DNA of 64,000 nucleotides, taken from Atriophallophorus winterbourni (lineage: Eukaryota; Platyhelminthes; Trematoda; Plagiorchiida; Microphallidae). A program made the translations under genes and the position numbers. The stretch covers positions 62,001 through 126,000 of the forward strand of contig JACCGJ010001812.1 of assembly GCA_013407085.1 (NCBI GenBank), written 5' to 3'. This document shows positions 21,719-34,121 of the stretch, one piece after another. Positions within the stretch are counted from its first letter, which is position 1. Every line of letters begins with the position of its first letter. The notes beneath the pieces are model-generated. The model was not told where the DNA came from. It made no database searches and saw only the letters and a list, made by a program, of their open reading frames with translations.

Positions 21719-24335
21719 TTACGAGGTTGGTTACAAAGCGCCATAACCGATCGAGGATTCAAGTATTAAAGTAATTTTAGTTCAATACAAATACTTTAAA
21801 ACTCCATAGGTTTATGTTATGAAGTAAAAGTCAAATGGAATGTTAACAAAAAGTTAGAAGTATACCAATATACCAATGTTTCAAGGCTCAATGAACCTAA
21901 TCTTACAGTCGCCACCTGATGACAACAAACAGCCAGCAACCGGTAGTGGTTTGTGAATGCTGGGATATGAACAATTCGAAAGTATAAACTATGTTTAAAT
22001 CACACACGATGTACTTAAATATACGCTGAAATGATGTATTACATATCGTGATGCACAGAGAGTTCCGCATATTTTGAGTTAGAGAATTTCATTAAAATCT
22101 AGCACACAAGTCGAGAAATCGCGTTTTTCATATATACGTGAAATGTAGGTTTGAAGAATTAGGGTAAGACAGTGTATCAAATGTTCACCGCACTGTTGAT
22201 ACATGAGTGTTAGTGTGTGTCCTTCTGTTGACGCATTCAATGACCGAATGCTCGACATCCCATTGAAACGTTGTGCACGAAGTTTTTGTGTAATAGAATT
22301 CAAGAGCAAGTTTGGATTCCTACGCTGATTCAGTGTTTCACATTTGTGAACTCAAAGTATACGTGCTTTGGGTTTCTCATTTTGCTTTCATTATATTATA
22401 TACTAAATTGAGTTTTCGTTACATTTTTGAATGTAGTAATAATTGGTGCGATTACGTAACCTGTGGAATTAGTCAGGTCAATTTTTGTGGACCATACGAA
22501 AAAATGACTAGCTAGTAAGAGCATTGTTAGATTCTTGTCGCATCCATGGTGGTTGCTACAATGTTCTCCACATTTATGATCAGCTGCCGAGAAGGAAACA
22601 AAGATTTAACCATGTAGAGTATTCTTTTGAGGGAAGGGAGTTCAAGCTGGTGGTAATGCGTGTTTGTATATGTTGTTATTTAACATCGAGGGAAAATTGT
22701 ATGGATAAATTATTTGAAATTTCGTCGTAACATATCCAAGACTCGCGTGTCTACATGAATTTAGTATATAAGTTCTTATTTTTCCTGCAGCATACAAAGA
22801 CAACAAAATCAGTTACCTAATTGGTCCTGCTCCAAATATCGACACAACTTTATTATTGTAATAATAATTCGCAACAGACTGCTGTTTTTATTGATGAATG
22901 ATGTAGTTATAGCAATCATTTTCTAAGATAGTTCAAATCACTATGTCGCTATAAAAAGCGGAATGAAGAATTGAAAGGACCTTCTATCTGTGTGAAAATT
23001 CTAATATCTTCTGCTGTCAAACTGATTTTGCATTACAGAATATGTGGTAGATCCTTGATGTGAAGCAGCCAAGAAACTGTAGCAAAAAATAACGTAGCGG
23101 TACACTAAGTAAGACTTTGATGAATCGCCGATTAGCATCCATGCCAAAATAGAATTAAATGGCATATGAAGACCAGTCTGCAGATGCGCACTAGTTTAAA
23201 ATATTCAACTGGATTGAAATCTTGGGCGTATCAAGGAATCGATCATGTACACTGACTTCTTTTTGAGCACTACAGTTTACATAAAATTGAACAACACCAT
23301 CCATTTACACAGGGTAAATAAACATTGCATTTTAATCCGTTATCAAAGATTATTCGACCAGATAAAGTAAAAACAACTCACAGTGGTGCTCTTGAATTGC
23401 AATGCATGTTTTCTGTAACGGCTAGTGTGATTCCATCCATCCCTGTGATTGTTTGGGTTATTTGAGCTCAAATGCCGTTGTATAGTCACTGAGCTCATCT
23501 CAACATCAGGAAGCAATTGCGTCAATACTTTTGTCACCAAGTATCCAGTCAATTGAATTGCTATCGAACTGAAACATTTACACGAAATCTGTCTACAGCA
23601 TAAAATAGTTTCTGTGTTTATGACTATTCAACAGCACCAAGTGCTACGGCATTTAACCAATCTTCAGTGTTTACAAATAACACCCAGGATTTAACACTTA
23701 ACCGAGCGTTAACCGATGCGATATCGCAACGTAGTGAGGCTACATATCCATTTTATATTTTATGCGCTATCAATAAGTCCGCTATAATTTGTTAGGAGAG
23801 CATACGCTTTGCTTAGAAGAAGAAAATCACTTTATTCGTGTACACGAATTTCCAGCAATTATAATCGTTTCTCCTCAAAATGAAAAATGGAAATGTATGA
23901 CATCCCATAAACAAGGTCCAGGCAAAATGCCTCACAATAAATAATCTACGTGGCCGAAATACTGTCAGGTTACCTGGGCCCAGACAGACATGCCAATGAA
24001 ATTTTAAAAAGAAGTTATAAAATAACGAGGAGATTCTAACATCAGTTATCCAATTGTTAGGCGAATCTTCAACACTATTTATTATCCATTTATCAAGCCA
24101 GGTAAGGAAAAAAGGATTTTTTGAATTTATTATTTACTGAACAAAGAATAAAACATTGGCTTCAGTTGGAGTAAAAGGACTAGCAGGATACAAGGGTGCT
24201 GTTTAGTGGATATAAACTATCAGTAGAGATGATCTCGATCAATCTGTTCCAATCATGGAAATGACGGACGACAATTCTTTCTCAAATTATATCCGCGGTA
24301 ACACAGCTTAACCTTAATACCTCTTCTGATTACCA
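21719..24335. other. AT-rich DNA with a decayed hammerhead element
   Basis: Near 21,905-21,955 the sequence resembles the short hammerhead element (TTACAGTCGCCACCTGATGA, then CAAACAGCC and CAACCGGT), but GAAAC has become GCAAC. Nothing else recognised. Confidence 0.4.
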
Positions 24336-24548
24336 GATGTTCCACATCCAGGAAACCGGGAAAAATTACTGAGGATGCGTGAAAGAGGTGCGGAACGATG
24401 CATGGAAGTCAAATAGTTGAATTTAATTAAGAGGGATGGAGAGATAACGGAGGCGAAGAGCATTGAAAGTCAGGCTGCGAAATTTCAAGAATTGTGTGGT
24501 CACATTTTTGTGCCAGTTAAAAATGTCGAACAATGTAATGATACTTGA
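24336..24548 (+). pseudogene. unidentified coding relic
   Basis: A 70-codon plus-strand frame interrupted by a single TAG at 24,414. It begins DVPHPGNREKLLRMRERGAE and continues after the stop with KRDGEITEAKSIESQAAKF and LCGHIFVPV. The charged, helix-like composition and higher G+C than the flanks suggest former coding sequence. I do not recognise the family. The CCAG just before could be a splice acceptor. Called a pseudogene because of the stop. Confidence 0.3.
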
Positions 24549-24837
24549 ATCTACTGCATCTTTCAAACACCAAACCATTAAATGAAACAAGAGGAATGCT
24601 TTGATGCAGAGCTAAACATCGTTGTCCAGTCACGTTTGAAAATACCATTTCGTTGCATTTTGGAGATTCAAAGATTAACAAAGTGTCAATTACCATCAAC
24701 CAATGATTGCAATAATTGATTATGAAGCATATTTGTCGACACGACAATTATGTTTAACTACAAAGGAAAACTCCTCTGCTTGTATGTTTGCTACATTTTA
24801 GCCATTATTTATTAATCCCATTAATTTACTGTGGGTC

Positions 24838-24945
24838 CAAATGTTGTCATGGCCGGAGCGGTTATGGTGATATACTCTAAAATTCCAAAAATGCTGTAAT
24901 GGTGCGCGTCTCATATAGCCTCTGACAACCAAGCCCAGCTTTGAC
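24838..24945 (+). mobile_element. relic of a shared non-LTR 5' UTR
   Basis: About 100 bases resemble the 5' end of the RTE at 56,352-56,245 (minus) and the start of the element at 62,590: blocks GTTGTCATGGCCGG, AAAATGCTG and GCGTCTCATATAGCCTCTGA. Similarity stops after about 24,945. Confidence 0.6.
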
Positions 24946-26718
24946 GGTCGAGTCCTCTCCGTTTTACTATGTAAAGCGCATCACCAAGCCTGGACTGTCG
25001 AGCTGTTTATATAATTTCGCGTAGTAGCCCACACAGATCGAAATGTAGCAATAAATGTTCTATCTGGCAATTGTTTTCGTAGACACAACTGTCGTTGTAT
25101 CGGCAGTAATGAATGGTTCTAACAACAGGCGTTTTTTGCGTAACACTCGTTTGATTAAATTCTGAGTAGTGGTCGATCACTTTGCAGAATTAATATTTGA
25201 GTTTGTGCGCAGTATGAAATTATGTAACACATATTTGAGAGGATGCATCTGACAATGGCCAGTAATTAAAATCATGCATCATGCGTAGTACATGGCGTAC
25301 AATTATTGTCGTTCTGATCATCCATCGAGTTCGTGGAAATGTTGATTAGGACGACTATGCAGTGGTACTTTGATTCCAATTTAATTCCACTTTTATTATT
25401 ATTTTGTTAACGAATATTTCAGTACCAGTGATGAGTTCGAGTGAGTTACGTGCGTACAACTCGGTTAGATCAGTTGTCTTATTGGTCCTCAATTTAATAT
25501 TTTGTCAATTCGTAGTTTAGTGAGATTTGTGAACAAAACTCTTATACATTACTGTATTCATTAACCAAACCCCTTCGGACTCGTATTCTCGTCGATTTAA
25601 AATGATTTGTGTTATTAGCACTGATGCCGTTCTGATATGAGAACCTGTGGTTTGACATAAGCATCGGCTTTTTGAGTTTACAGTGTGATGTTTTCAGGTA
25701 ATCTGTTGCTATGGATTATCAGCGCGGACCAATCAGTATTTGCAAACATTTCCTAGCTTTTACCTTGAGCAGATCTAAGATTATTCCTTTAAATTTCAGC
25801 AAGCAAGATGTGATTCTCATAATAGAATTCATCCGCGTATATAACAGCCTGATAGTCTAATGCCTGATAATTTGTACTGTTCAGCTGATAAGTTATCAAC
25901 GCTTCTTTCTGGTAACTATGTGCTATTGAAACGTTGTATCAGGATCCTTTCACGCGCAAGCTCAGTTCAATACGGAAAACATTCTCTAATAATCTTGAGG
26001 CACAACATTTCCGCATGCGATAGGTCGATGAAAAAATATCCTCAATGATAATTATCACTCAATAAATGGCAAAATACTAAAATGTCAAGCTACCTCAAAG
26101 ACTGGAGCAAAACACATCATATTGTTCACTACAACTTCTTCATATCAAAAGTCCCTTATCTCATCCGAATCAAGATATATTTTTTAAAAGAAACGTTTTA
26201 TGAAAAACATTTGGTTGAATTTATCTCAATAAGATAATGTGTTATTTGTACTGATTACGATGTTTATCATTAAACTCGTTTTAAAAAAGTTTTGAATAAA
26301 GTTTCATGTAACTTTTTTTTCTTTTCTGAATTTATAATAAAGTTAATCTTCAGTTCAAAACTTGAGTCAAAGGATAAAACAATATTTTTTTGAAAAAATA
26401 GTCCAATAACAACCGAAACGTATGAATTGAAGTTCTTGACATTTTTGAACTGTTCAACGAAGGCTATTCTGATGGTTAATATAGGTACAATATGCTATTT
26501 CACTCATTTGGAAATGAGCACAAGCGACCGCATTTGTCACAGGTTAAACATCAGACTGAAAACCTTGGTTTTTCAAAGGTTAAGTTTGTAGATTTCAAAT
26601 TTGTAATGATACATATATTCGAATGTTCATTGTCTCGTGATAATTTACACAATTTGTATGGACAAAAACTTCTTGGATTTATGTAGGCCAAAATTGGAAT
26701 ATGCAATACATCTTTCAG
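24946..26718. other. non-coding, nothing recognised
   Basis: Slightly higher G+C near 25,000-25,400. The frame at 25,860-26,048 is short and unremarkable. No repeats found. Confidence 0.4.
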
Positions 26719-26778
26719 CTACAGATGGAAGAATGCAATTGGAAAATCCGAAGAGGCCGATCGTTCCAAAGACGGAAG
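26719..26778 (+). CDS. candidate internal exon, 60 bases
   Basis: Bounded by an acceptor-like TCTTTCAG and a donor-like GTGGTA. In the frame starting at 26,720 it reads YRWKNAIGKSEEADRSKDG with two bases left over. Joining to the exon at 28,259 keeps that frame (the split codon becomes AGC, Ser). The phase match has a one-in-three chance of being accidental, and the donor is weak. No function can be given. Confidence 0.25.
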
Positions 26779-28258
26779 GTGGTAATTATTTTGTTCATTA
26801 TTCTAGTTGTTGCTAGATGATGGAGTTTCTGTTTAACGCATTTACATTCATTTTATCACAAATAAGCTCAAACACGTTTTCTCGCAAACATTTTCGGTAT
26901 CTTTCACCATGAAAATTATTAAATTTAGTTATATAGCATGACGGAGTTAATCAAATATTTCCAAACACATATACGTATGTTTGGAAATGTTGTTATAAAA
27001 ATTATAATAATTTGTTACTATTGTCACCAGCATATGTATCATTTATCACAGAATTTTGAGCAACATTCTGGAAACAATTCCAAAATGGGAATTGTTGCTT
27101 ATATGATTTAATTCTACACGCGTATGTTCGAAATCAATCGTAAACTCGAAATTTCAAATAGGTCACATATGAACTTTTTAAATAACAACTGTGTTTGATT
27201 AAAACAACATACATACGTATAAAAATAAAATTTTCATATACCATGTTTTGCTTGAATAGAAATATCTGGAACTTCTGATTGCATTATTTTGAAAAATTGA
27301 CAGAAATAATTAAGAATATGTTGAATATTTAACCTTTCTCAACTCATTAATTCACGACGAAAAATGATCGTTTTCACCTGCCAATGAATCTCTGAAGATA
27401 ACTTCTCGATCAATTGTTCAATCTTCGGAAAATGTACTGAAACTTGTGTTCGTAACATTTGTTATTGTATCCATTTTCTGTACCATACTTTTCATCAATT
27501 TGGAACAGAACGTCGATTATGTGAGTTTCAGTGGACACTTATTTGTAGTGGTTTTTTGAGGATTGAAATTTTATTTTATGTTACGTCTAAATTAATCAAT
27601 TGTGACTAATTTTCAGTCATTCAAATTACAAATGATCGCAATTTGTTGCAAATACATTTGTTTTTGTCGAAAAAATATTGTGTTTCAATGGTATTCCGTA
27701 CAATATGAAAAGATTGTTAATAGATGCAGCTCATCACAGACAAATGAATATTTTTATTTTTGTATTCTGCGTTTTGCAAAGCGATTGCCGTTTACTCGAA
27801 TAATCAGACTAAGCAATTGAAAAATGAATTGCTTTTTGTAATATGCGCACAGATAATTAATTCCACAATTTAAAGTAAAACAAAGCATGCAGAAGGCGAA
27901 ACACTGGAAATTTAAATCATTTTATTGAATAGCCTCGGTGCAGTATTCGTCAAATGAATTCATAACTCAGAAAATACACAAAGTAGTGTCAAAAATATAC
28001 AACATAGAAAGCCCAGTGAATGACGCTATAATACCATTGAGTAATGCATGAATCAATGCATGAAATATATTTATTTAGGTAATAGAATTTCACTTTTTGC
28101 TGGAGTTGGTTGTAAAGTATCATGATTTAATAATGAAACCCTTATTATTCTAGATAAGAATGAAAATTTTGAAAATTATCTGAGTGAGTGGCATACGTAG
28201 ATTTGAATGTAGACATAAACATTGTAATTTTTGTTCACATTACAATAGTATATTTTAG
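26779..28258. other. AT-rich; possible intron
   Basis: No coding or repeat signal seen. If the flanking exons are real, this would be a 1,480-base intron ending in TATTTTAG. Confidence 0.3.
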
Positions 28259-28637
28259 CGGGGCAGGGAAGTCACCACGTTTTCGGACAGACAGTTTATT
28301 ATGCTTCTTAAATCACACAAACGGAATATTTAATTTACAACTTTTGTATAAACCTCGTCACGCTTGCAACAGCCTAGGATTATTACCAGACTTCCGGTTC
28401 ATTATTCCAGAATATCAGGTCAACGGTCAAAGAAAGGCAGCTGGGAAACATATGGCCTCTCATCAAAACAGTTCTGGTAACCAATCCAGGAATAACCAAA
28501 TAAATACCCGCGTTTTACGGTGGATTCTGCCTCAAGTCACCTCTGAGCTCAACATTTCCGACGCTAGTAACATTAACCCACGTATCATACAACATGAGAG
28601 AATACCGATTAATCAAACGCGTTTATTAGGCACATGA
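28259..28637 (+). CDS. candidate terminal exon of an unidentified host gene
   Basis: An open frame of 126 codons after an acceptor-like TATTTTAG at 28,251-28,258, ending in TGA at 28,635. Its G+C content rises sharply above both flanks and falls again after the stop, as expected for an exon. The protein includes CFLNHTNGIFNLQLLYKPRH, GLLPDFRFIIPEYQV and an Asn/Ser/Gln-rich middle (HQNSSGNQSRNNQ), ending INQTRLLGT. It has no transposon motif and I do not recognise the family. The frame stays open upstream to 28,188, so an unspliced start there is the alternative. It is the best candidate for a host gene in this window. Confidence 0.4.
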
Positions 28638-29949
28638 CAAAAAACTAAACGCCCGCGTATATTATATATGCAAAAAGGTAACCACAACATGTACCTGAAA
28701 CATGTCTTTCGCAGTTGTCAATTTTATCTGATTTGTCATTCGATTTCATGCAAACTGGTACGATTTAAGTCCTCATCACACAGGACTCGTTTAACCGATC
28801 TTGACGATTTGCATATAGTTCGATAGCAGTACACGATATGATGTTTCCATATTTTCGAAAATGTCTTCGTCTAAACCGCACTGATACAATCCTTCCGAAA
28901 GCCGAGTTTTTGGGGTTCGCGATTGTCTATTTGATATTGCATTAAACCGTTGTTTTAAGAGACTTAATTACAGCATGTATTTATCTGTCCGCAATTTGAG
29001 GCGTGTATTTGAAAAAAATTTAATTTTGTTTCTAGTTATGAGGCATTTCAAATTTCGCCATTTTATAAAAAGCATTGTTCAATCGCCATATTTTCATTTA
29101 ATATATACAGAATCAGCTTCCATATCCAAAGTAGCATATTTGAAAATTATGCTATATTCAAAAAAAAACTTTCATCACCATTTAATAGATACGTACGAAT
29201 CCCAATTGTTTCTACGGGAAAGGGGTTAGTTTGTTTTACAATATTTATTATTTCGTCCGTAAATATCTTGTAGAACGACCTCGTTAAATTCAAATATCTG
29301 AATTCAGTAAACACATGTTGGTACAAACTAAGTAGAAATAATTAGTTTGATGAAAATTTAGTTTATGTTTCCCACATGACAGTGAGAGTATGCATGAAAT
29401 AAGAAATGAGCTCCAGTAGCAAAATCATAGATATTTTTCATTGAATCTGAAGCATGCATACTCAAGATATTGTAAAATGATTTCATTAACGGCTAATTAT
29501 TTTAACACTGTGAATTCTTTCTTTATACGTGTAGCATGACAATAAATACTCAAACTCAATTTAAAAAGTTATCTAAGCCATATTCAAATTAAGCAACTCA
29601 TTTCTATGTTTATGTAATCAATTGTGAATTTGCTAAGGCTTCAGACCCAAGTTGCGTTACTATAAACCATAAATCAGCGTCAATAATTTGAATAATATTA
29701 CGATAGCTCTGATTTTCTCTTATTTTACAAATAAAGATTTGGCTCCGAGAAACCCGAAAACATAAATTGATGTTGTGTACGTGATCAAACATAAATTTTA
29801 GAATTTCGCAAATGCAATATAATACCTCATTTTTTGTTATTTGGGTATACCGGAAAATAGCAATAACGCATGAATGTAAATCCATCTTTTCTGCGAACTA
29901 GTATAGTTTATTTAATAAAAAGGCCAAAACAATAATATATTAGCTAAGC
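28638..29949. other. non-coding; possible 3' UTR and intergenic DNA
   Basis: Frames at 28,975-29,229 and 29,610-29,885 are AT-rich and unrecognised. No repeats identified. Confidence 0.4.
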
Positions 29950-30745
29950 AATCCAAAGTATTTCAAAGTTGCAATGGTACAGAAAGCAAATACTTCACAG
30001 TAAATATAGATTAAAAATATTGTTAATACATAAAAACAAGACAAATGTTTTATCAATATGGAAAGTCAGCATGTGAATTCAGGTGCGAGGTTGGATTTGG
30101 TCAACATATATTTGTCAAGTTCAGCCTTGAACATATTTAGGCTTCATGCACAAATGATAGGTGGGGGCAGAGACTTCCATATAAAACAAACTCGGACAAC
30201 AAAGAAGAACCTTCGACAATTTGATCTAGAATGTGGAATAATTAACTTGTAGCCCTGCGATCTGCTACCACTTGCTTCTTGCCGATGAAACAGGTGTTCA
30301 CCTGGGTGATCCACTGTATGGCGAATGTTGGACAGCAGGATCAATTCACTCATGAGACGACGGTACGAAAAGTCAAACATGTTCGGAGTTGAATTCCTCT
30401 ACTCGTATGGCCTGTTATATAATCCGGTCACCAGTATTGTAGCGCGCTGGTATAAGCGTTGCAGCAAGGTCGTGTCCATTTGTAACCACGGGGACCATGC
30501 TTAAACTGCGTACACCGTTGTTGGCTTCATGTATGCGTTAATTATCTGTGGGAGTATCTGTATTGTGAAACTAACGAAGAACATTCTAAACAGTGCTAAG
30601 CTTTGGCAGGACTTTTGTTTACCACAGAACACTGCGGTGAAGACTCAAAGTTACTGCCAATCCACACACCCAGGTCTTTCTCTTCCGTAACCCATGAAAG
30701 TTGCTGAGATCTTGGATGTGAAGCGCCGAATCATATTTCGATGCA
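29950..30745 (-). mobile_element. CR1 3' fragment, degenerate
   Basis: Minus-strand 3' end of the CR1 subfamily with a TTCAAAGT-type tail, starting at about 29,950. It encodes broken pieces of the ORF2 C-terminus: LPPPIICA, CRRFFFVVRVCF, GYKLIIPHSRSN, DHPGEHLFHRQEA and, further upstream, a KTWVC remnant of the KDLGVW block. Stops and frameshifts are frequent, so it is older than the close relatives at 36,390 and 57,927. The 5' truncation lies near 30,745. Confidence 0.75.
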
Positions 30746-31872
30746 GTGTAGAGGTTTGAATGATTAGTTTGCTTTCACTTTACTTTGAATGAAACTTTGA
30801 AAAAATGGTAATTTCTAGTATATAATTATTTTTTATCTTACACTTCATGGAACTAAATAGTCACAATGCATCTTATGAAAATTATCATATTTCATACGTA
30901 ACTATAGCTCTATATAATAGCATAGAAAACATGTGCAAACTACTCCACATAATTGATGTATTTATTCATTGATACAGAAGTGCGAAATATACGATAATTA
31001 AATTACGCAAATGAATTTTGATAAGCTCGATATCCTAAAATAGTTTCAGCAAACATAATAATATGCATGAAAAAAGATGTGCCATTGTAATTGAGTAAAA
31101 TTATTCGTCAGTATTCAGCATTGATGCCATTTCTGCTGTGCACCGAGCACATTTGCGTGTCTTAACTAAAAGTAGGAAAGATGTTCCAATACATTAGCAT
31201 ATCCCACTAGCAATTCCTCATTCAAATGCAATATATATATGTATCCTCCGTGAATAGTGTTCGAGTACATGGGTGATTATTTGAAGAAAACATTGTCGGA
31301 TGGCTCCTATATCTTGTTTATGTTCTACCCGAGGATTTCCATTTTCGTTATCAAGTGTTTCTGTGACAAACGCAACGCAGATCAGTTTAATGCATCTGAA
31401 GATCATCCTCACGAATACTATAAAAATTAATCGCGAAATGATAGACGCAGTAGCTTATACTTAGCATTAAATTTTATCAGGAATTATATATGTTGAACGA
31501 TCGACTTTCTTAAATCTTTCGATTGAGAACAAGTCATCGAACTGACAAAGTCACTTCAAGTTCATGAAAAGGCTAAGTAGATGGCGCCAGACACGTAGGT
31601 ATTCGAAATTTGATATCATGCTGATTCATCAGATTTTAAATCACATCGACAACTACTTGAACTTTAAAAATCAAAATCACTTAAAACCGAATTTTATCGT
31701 AGGTAGGCTGTTAACTTAATTTTGAAAAGTTAAAGCAATACACTAATATCACATACCTTGAAGTCAAATTGCATTTTTGCGATAAATATCGAAAAAAGGA
31801 AGTGCACATATGAAGCTATAAATTTCAGCATACGTATTGTGTTATACAGCGATAATAGTGTATATAGGCATA
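30746..31872. other. AT-rich non-coding DNA
   Basis: The frame at 31,218-31,412 is unremarkable. Nothing recognised. Confidence 0.4.
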
Positions 31873-31874
31873 TA

Positions 31875-32724
31875 CAGTGGAACCCACCTACAACGAACTC
31901 GCTTACAACAAATTCCCGCTTTGAACGAACACACCATGATTTCCCAAATAAATTCCTTATTTGCAAGCTTATTTTAAACATCCGTACAACGAATCTGTTC
32001 GTCACAAATCTCGCTTATTACGAACACCGTACATGTTCCCGACAGCTATGTTTGTTCAATAAAGTTCATGCATACAACGAACTCGCTTTGTCTTGGCTTT
32101 AACCCACAACGCCCCGTCAAGAGTGGCCTGCAGTGCGTTAAGAATAGAACTGACACACACAGCTTGGCGAGACACAGGCAGCCTGGCCTACAGTGTGCTA
32201 ACTGACTCGCACGCACGCACAAGAAAATCACGTGAATTGTCTGTGACTGGTAGCTCCGTCTGTGAAAGATGCCAGAAGTGCTCTTGATCTCTGCAGGAGA
32301 TTTTTAGGATAGAAGGAAGAGACGTCGAAAGAGAACTTGAATTTGTGGAGAGAGAGATCGAGGCGGTGGCGAAGTCAAAACTTAAACAAAAGAGTATCGT
32401 CAGATACTTCAGGAAAACGTGAGATTTGACTGTCAGTGTGTGTGCAAGATGATTTTACTACTTCGTTTTATAATAAATTTACTATTAATAACATGAACTT
32501 GGATTTAATGTTGTGATCTGTGTGCTGTGGCATCATCTAATCATCAAATGGATTACACGCATGCAGAAAGACACAAAGGTAAGACATTCTTCACTTGTTT
32601 ACACGTGTACAGAAAGACGGCGGTAAAATTACATGTCTGACAATACGGTTTACTTACAACGAACTCCGCTTATAACGAACATTTTACTCTCTCCCCAGCG
32701 ATTCGTTGTACCCGGGTTCCACTG
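31875..32724. mobile_element. pogo/Tigger-type DNA transposon, deletion derivative
   Basis: Begins CAGTGGAACCC at 31,875 and ends with its inverse GGGTTCCACTG at 32,724; the inverted ends continue with TACAACGAA on both sides, about 26 bases with a few mismatches. TA dinucleotides flank both ends (31,873-74 and 32,725-26), the target duplication of the Tc1/mariner/pogo superfamily. The octamer ACAACGAA occurs at 31,890, 31,986, 32,074 and 32,656, and inverted at 32,702. It keeps a transposase C-terminal remnant at 32,262-32,422 but no DDE domain, so it cannot move itself. Confidence 0.8.
32262..32422 (+). pseudogene. pogo/Tigger transposase C-terminal remnant
   Basis: Starts in one frame with ARSALDLCRRFL, then shifts by one base to EGRDVERELEFVEREI and ends KQKSIVRYFRKT followed by TGA at 32,420. 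An acidic helix followed by a short QxxIxxYF-type tail just before the stop is typical of pogo/Tigger transposases, whose tails often resemble a PCNA-interacting peptide. The upstream helix-turn-helix and catalytic domains are absent. Family assignment rests on this tail plus the CAGT ends and TA flanks. Confidence 0.55.
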
Positions 32725-32726
32725 TA

Positions 32727-33515
32727 TATCTATATCATTCCTATCCGTTTTCAAAGTCGTCCAACACTTACATTCGGGATTAGATTAACATTATGATTCA
32801 TGTGAAATGGAGAGGACGAAATCAAAATAATAATAAAATAAAAGCTTCATACCATAATTAAAATAGGTAACTAGAAGACTCCATCAAATTGATAAATTAC
32901 ATATACTTTCGCTTGAAATTCCAAAATTTGATTTCGCGCAGCTTTTATTTGATTTTATCTTTTGGTAATTTCACTGTATTATACTGGAGCGCGACGCTAA
33001 ATTTTTGAGGTCCATGCAGCAGGTAACCTTCAATTCTCGCGCGTAGATGAACGCTGCCGTCATTAGTTCTGACAAAGTACTGCTGTGTCTTACATATCTT
33101 AACCTTAAGGTTTTATCAAAATTTTGACTAGTAAATTTCTCATTGTATATTTAGAGCAAATATAAACATTAATTTTTCATATTGATATTTGAGACCAATA
33201 AATGTATTGTATTGATGTATTGATTATTTTACCCAATAAAAGAAAAAAACACTTCTCAATGTAACAAGGCATAATGATCCAAAACATTCACACTCGTGAG
33301 GCTTGTGCCAAAAGAAAACACGAATAATATATTCAAATTGTTTACATATTTACATGTATGCATTATAACAAAACAATGACGAAATAAATACGACAAATAA
33401 AATAAGATATACGATGATGAAAACACAATATTACTTCATCTATGGATCGTAAGATCAGAGTGAAACGCTTGAAACGAAAAAAACGTTAATCCGCTTTATT
33501 TGCAAGATTAGTAGG
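32727..33515. other. AT-rich non-coding DNA
   Basis: Nothing recognised. A GC-richer patch at about 32,985-33,070 has no open frame of note. Confidence 0.4.
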
Positions 33516-33832
33516 CCACCTGCTCTACAACATGATCGAGTATTCTTTTAATTGAAGACGGTGAGTCAGAAGATGGGAGAGAGAGTTCACTTGGCTTGGA
33601 TGGTTGGATTGAGTAAGGCACATTGGGACCAATAGAAAGGGCTGGGTTTAAATGAAATCTGTCAAATTCGAGTGTACCACTTCGGGTGTGAACGTTTGAG
33701 AGTGGTGTTTCTTCGCACAGAATATATTACTGTATGTCACTTTCATGTTGCTGAGCCTCTGCTAAATGCTCGAGTTGGAAATTCGGTCAAATGATTGTGG
33801 TGAGTTGCATCCGAGAAAATGCATTTGCAAGT
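33516..33832 (-). pseudogene. Ty3/gypsy pol fragment after RNase H
   Basis: On the minus strand, just inside the LTR, the DNA matches the end of the RNase H fragment at positions 1-45 of the window (GCAAATGCATTTTCTCG shared exactly) and then continues with HLTEFPTRAFS and QHESDI, which fits the region between RNase H and integrase. A further open stretch ends SSIKRILDHVVEQVAY and a stop at about 33,520. Frameshifts and stops are present. The order LTR, then late pol sequence, means gag, protease and most of reverse transcriptase were deleted. Confidence 0.55.
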
Positions 33833-33837
33833 TGCTA

Positions 33838-34116
33838 TGTAGTGGGTTTCAGAGACAGTTGTTCCAGGTGATCAACTAGATGATACGAGAGACCTAGACC
33901 ACCGAGACATAGTACATAACAAAACAGGATAGTTATGAAATGACCAAGCCGAGACTCAGGACACAGGTTCACAGGTCCTAGAGCAGGACATGGCCAGTGT
34001 TTATATAGAGAACAGAAAGGGGTGTGCGAAGTAAGCGGTAATGACATTGAAGCAATGTTCGGATAAGGACATTACCAAGGTCACACGTGTCATGGGTGAG
34101 GACGTCTCACCCAACA
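33838..34116 (-). mobile_element. gypsy-type long terminal repeat (single copy)
   Basis: On the minus strand runs from TGTTGG to CTACA, 279 bases, the TG...CA termini of LTRs. It contains a CTATATAAAC promoter-like box at about 34,000-34,009 (minus) and then a GC-richer stretch. No second LTR is present in the window. No primer-binding site follows; the sequence joins late pol directly. Confidence 0.5.
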
Positions 34117-34121
34117 GAAAA

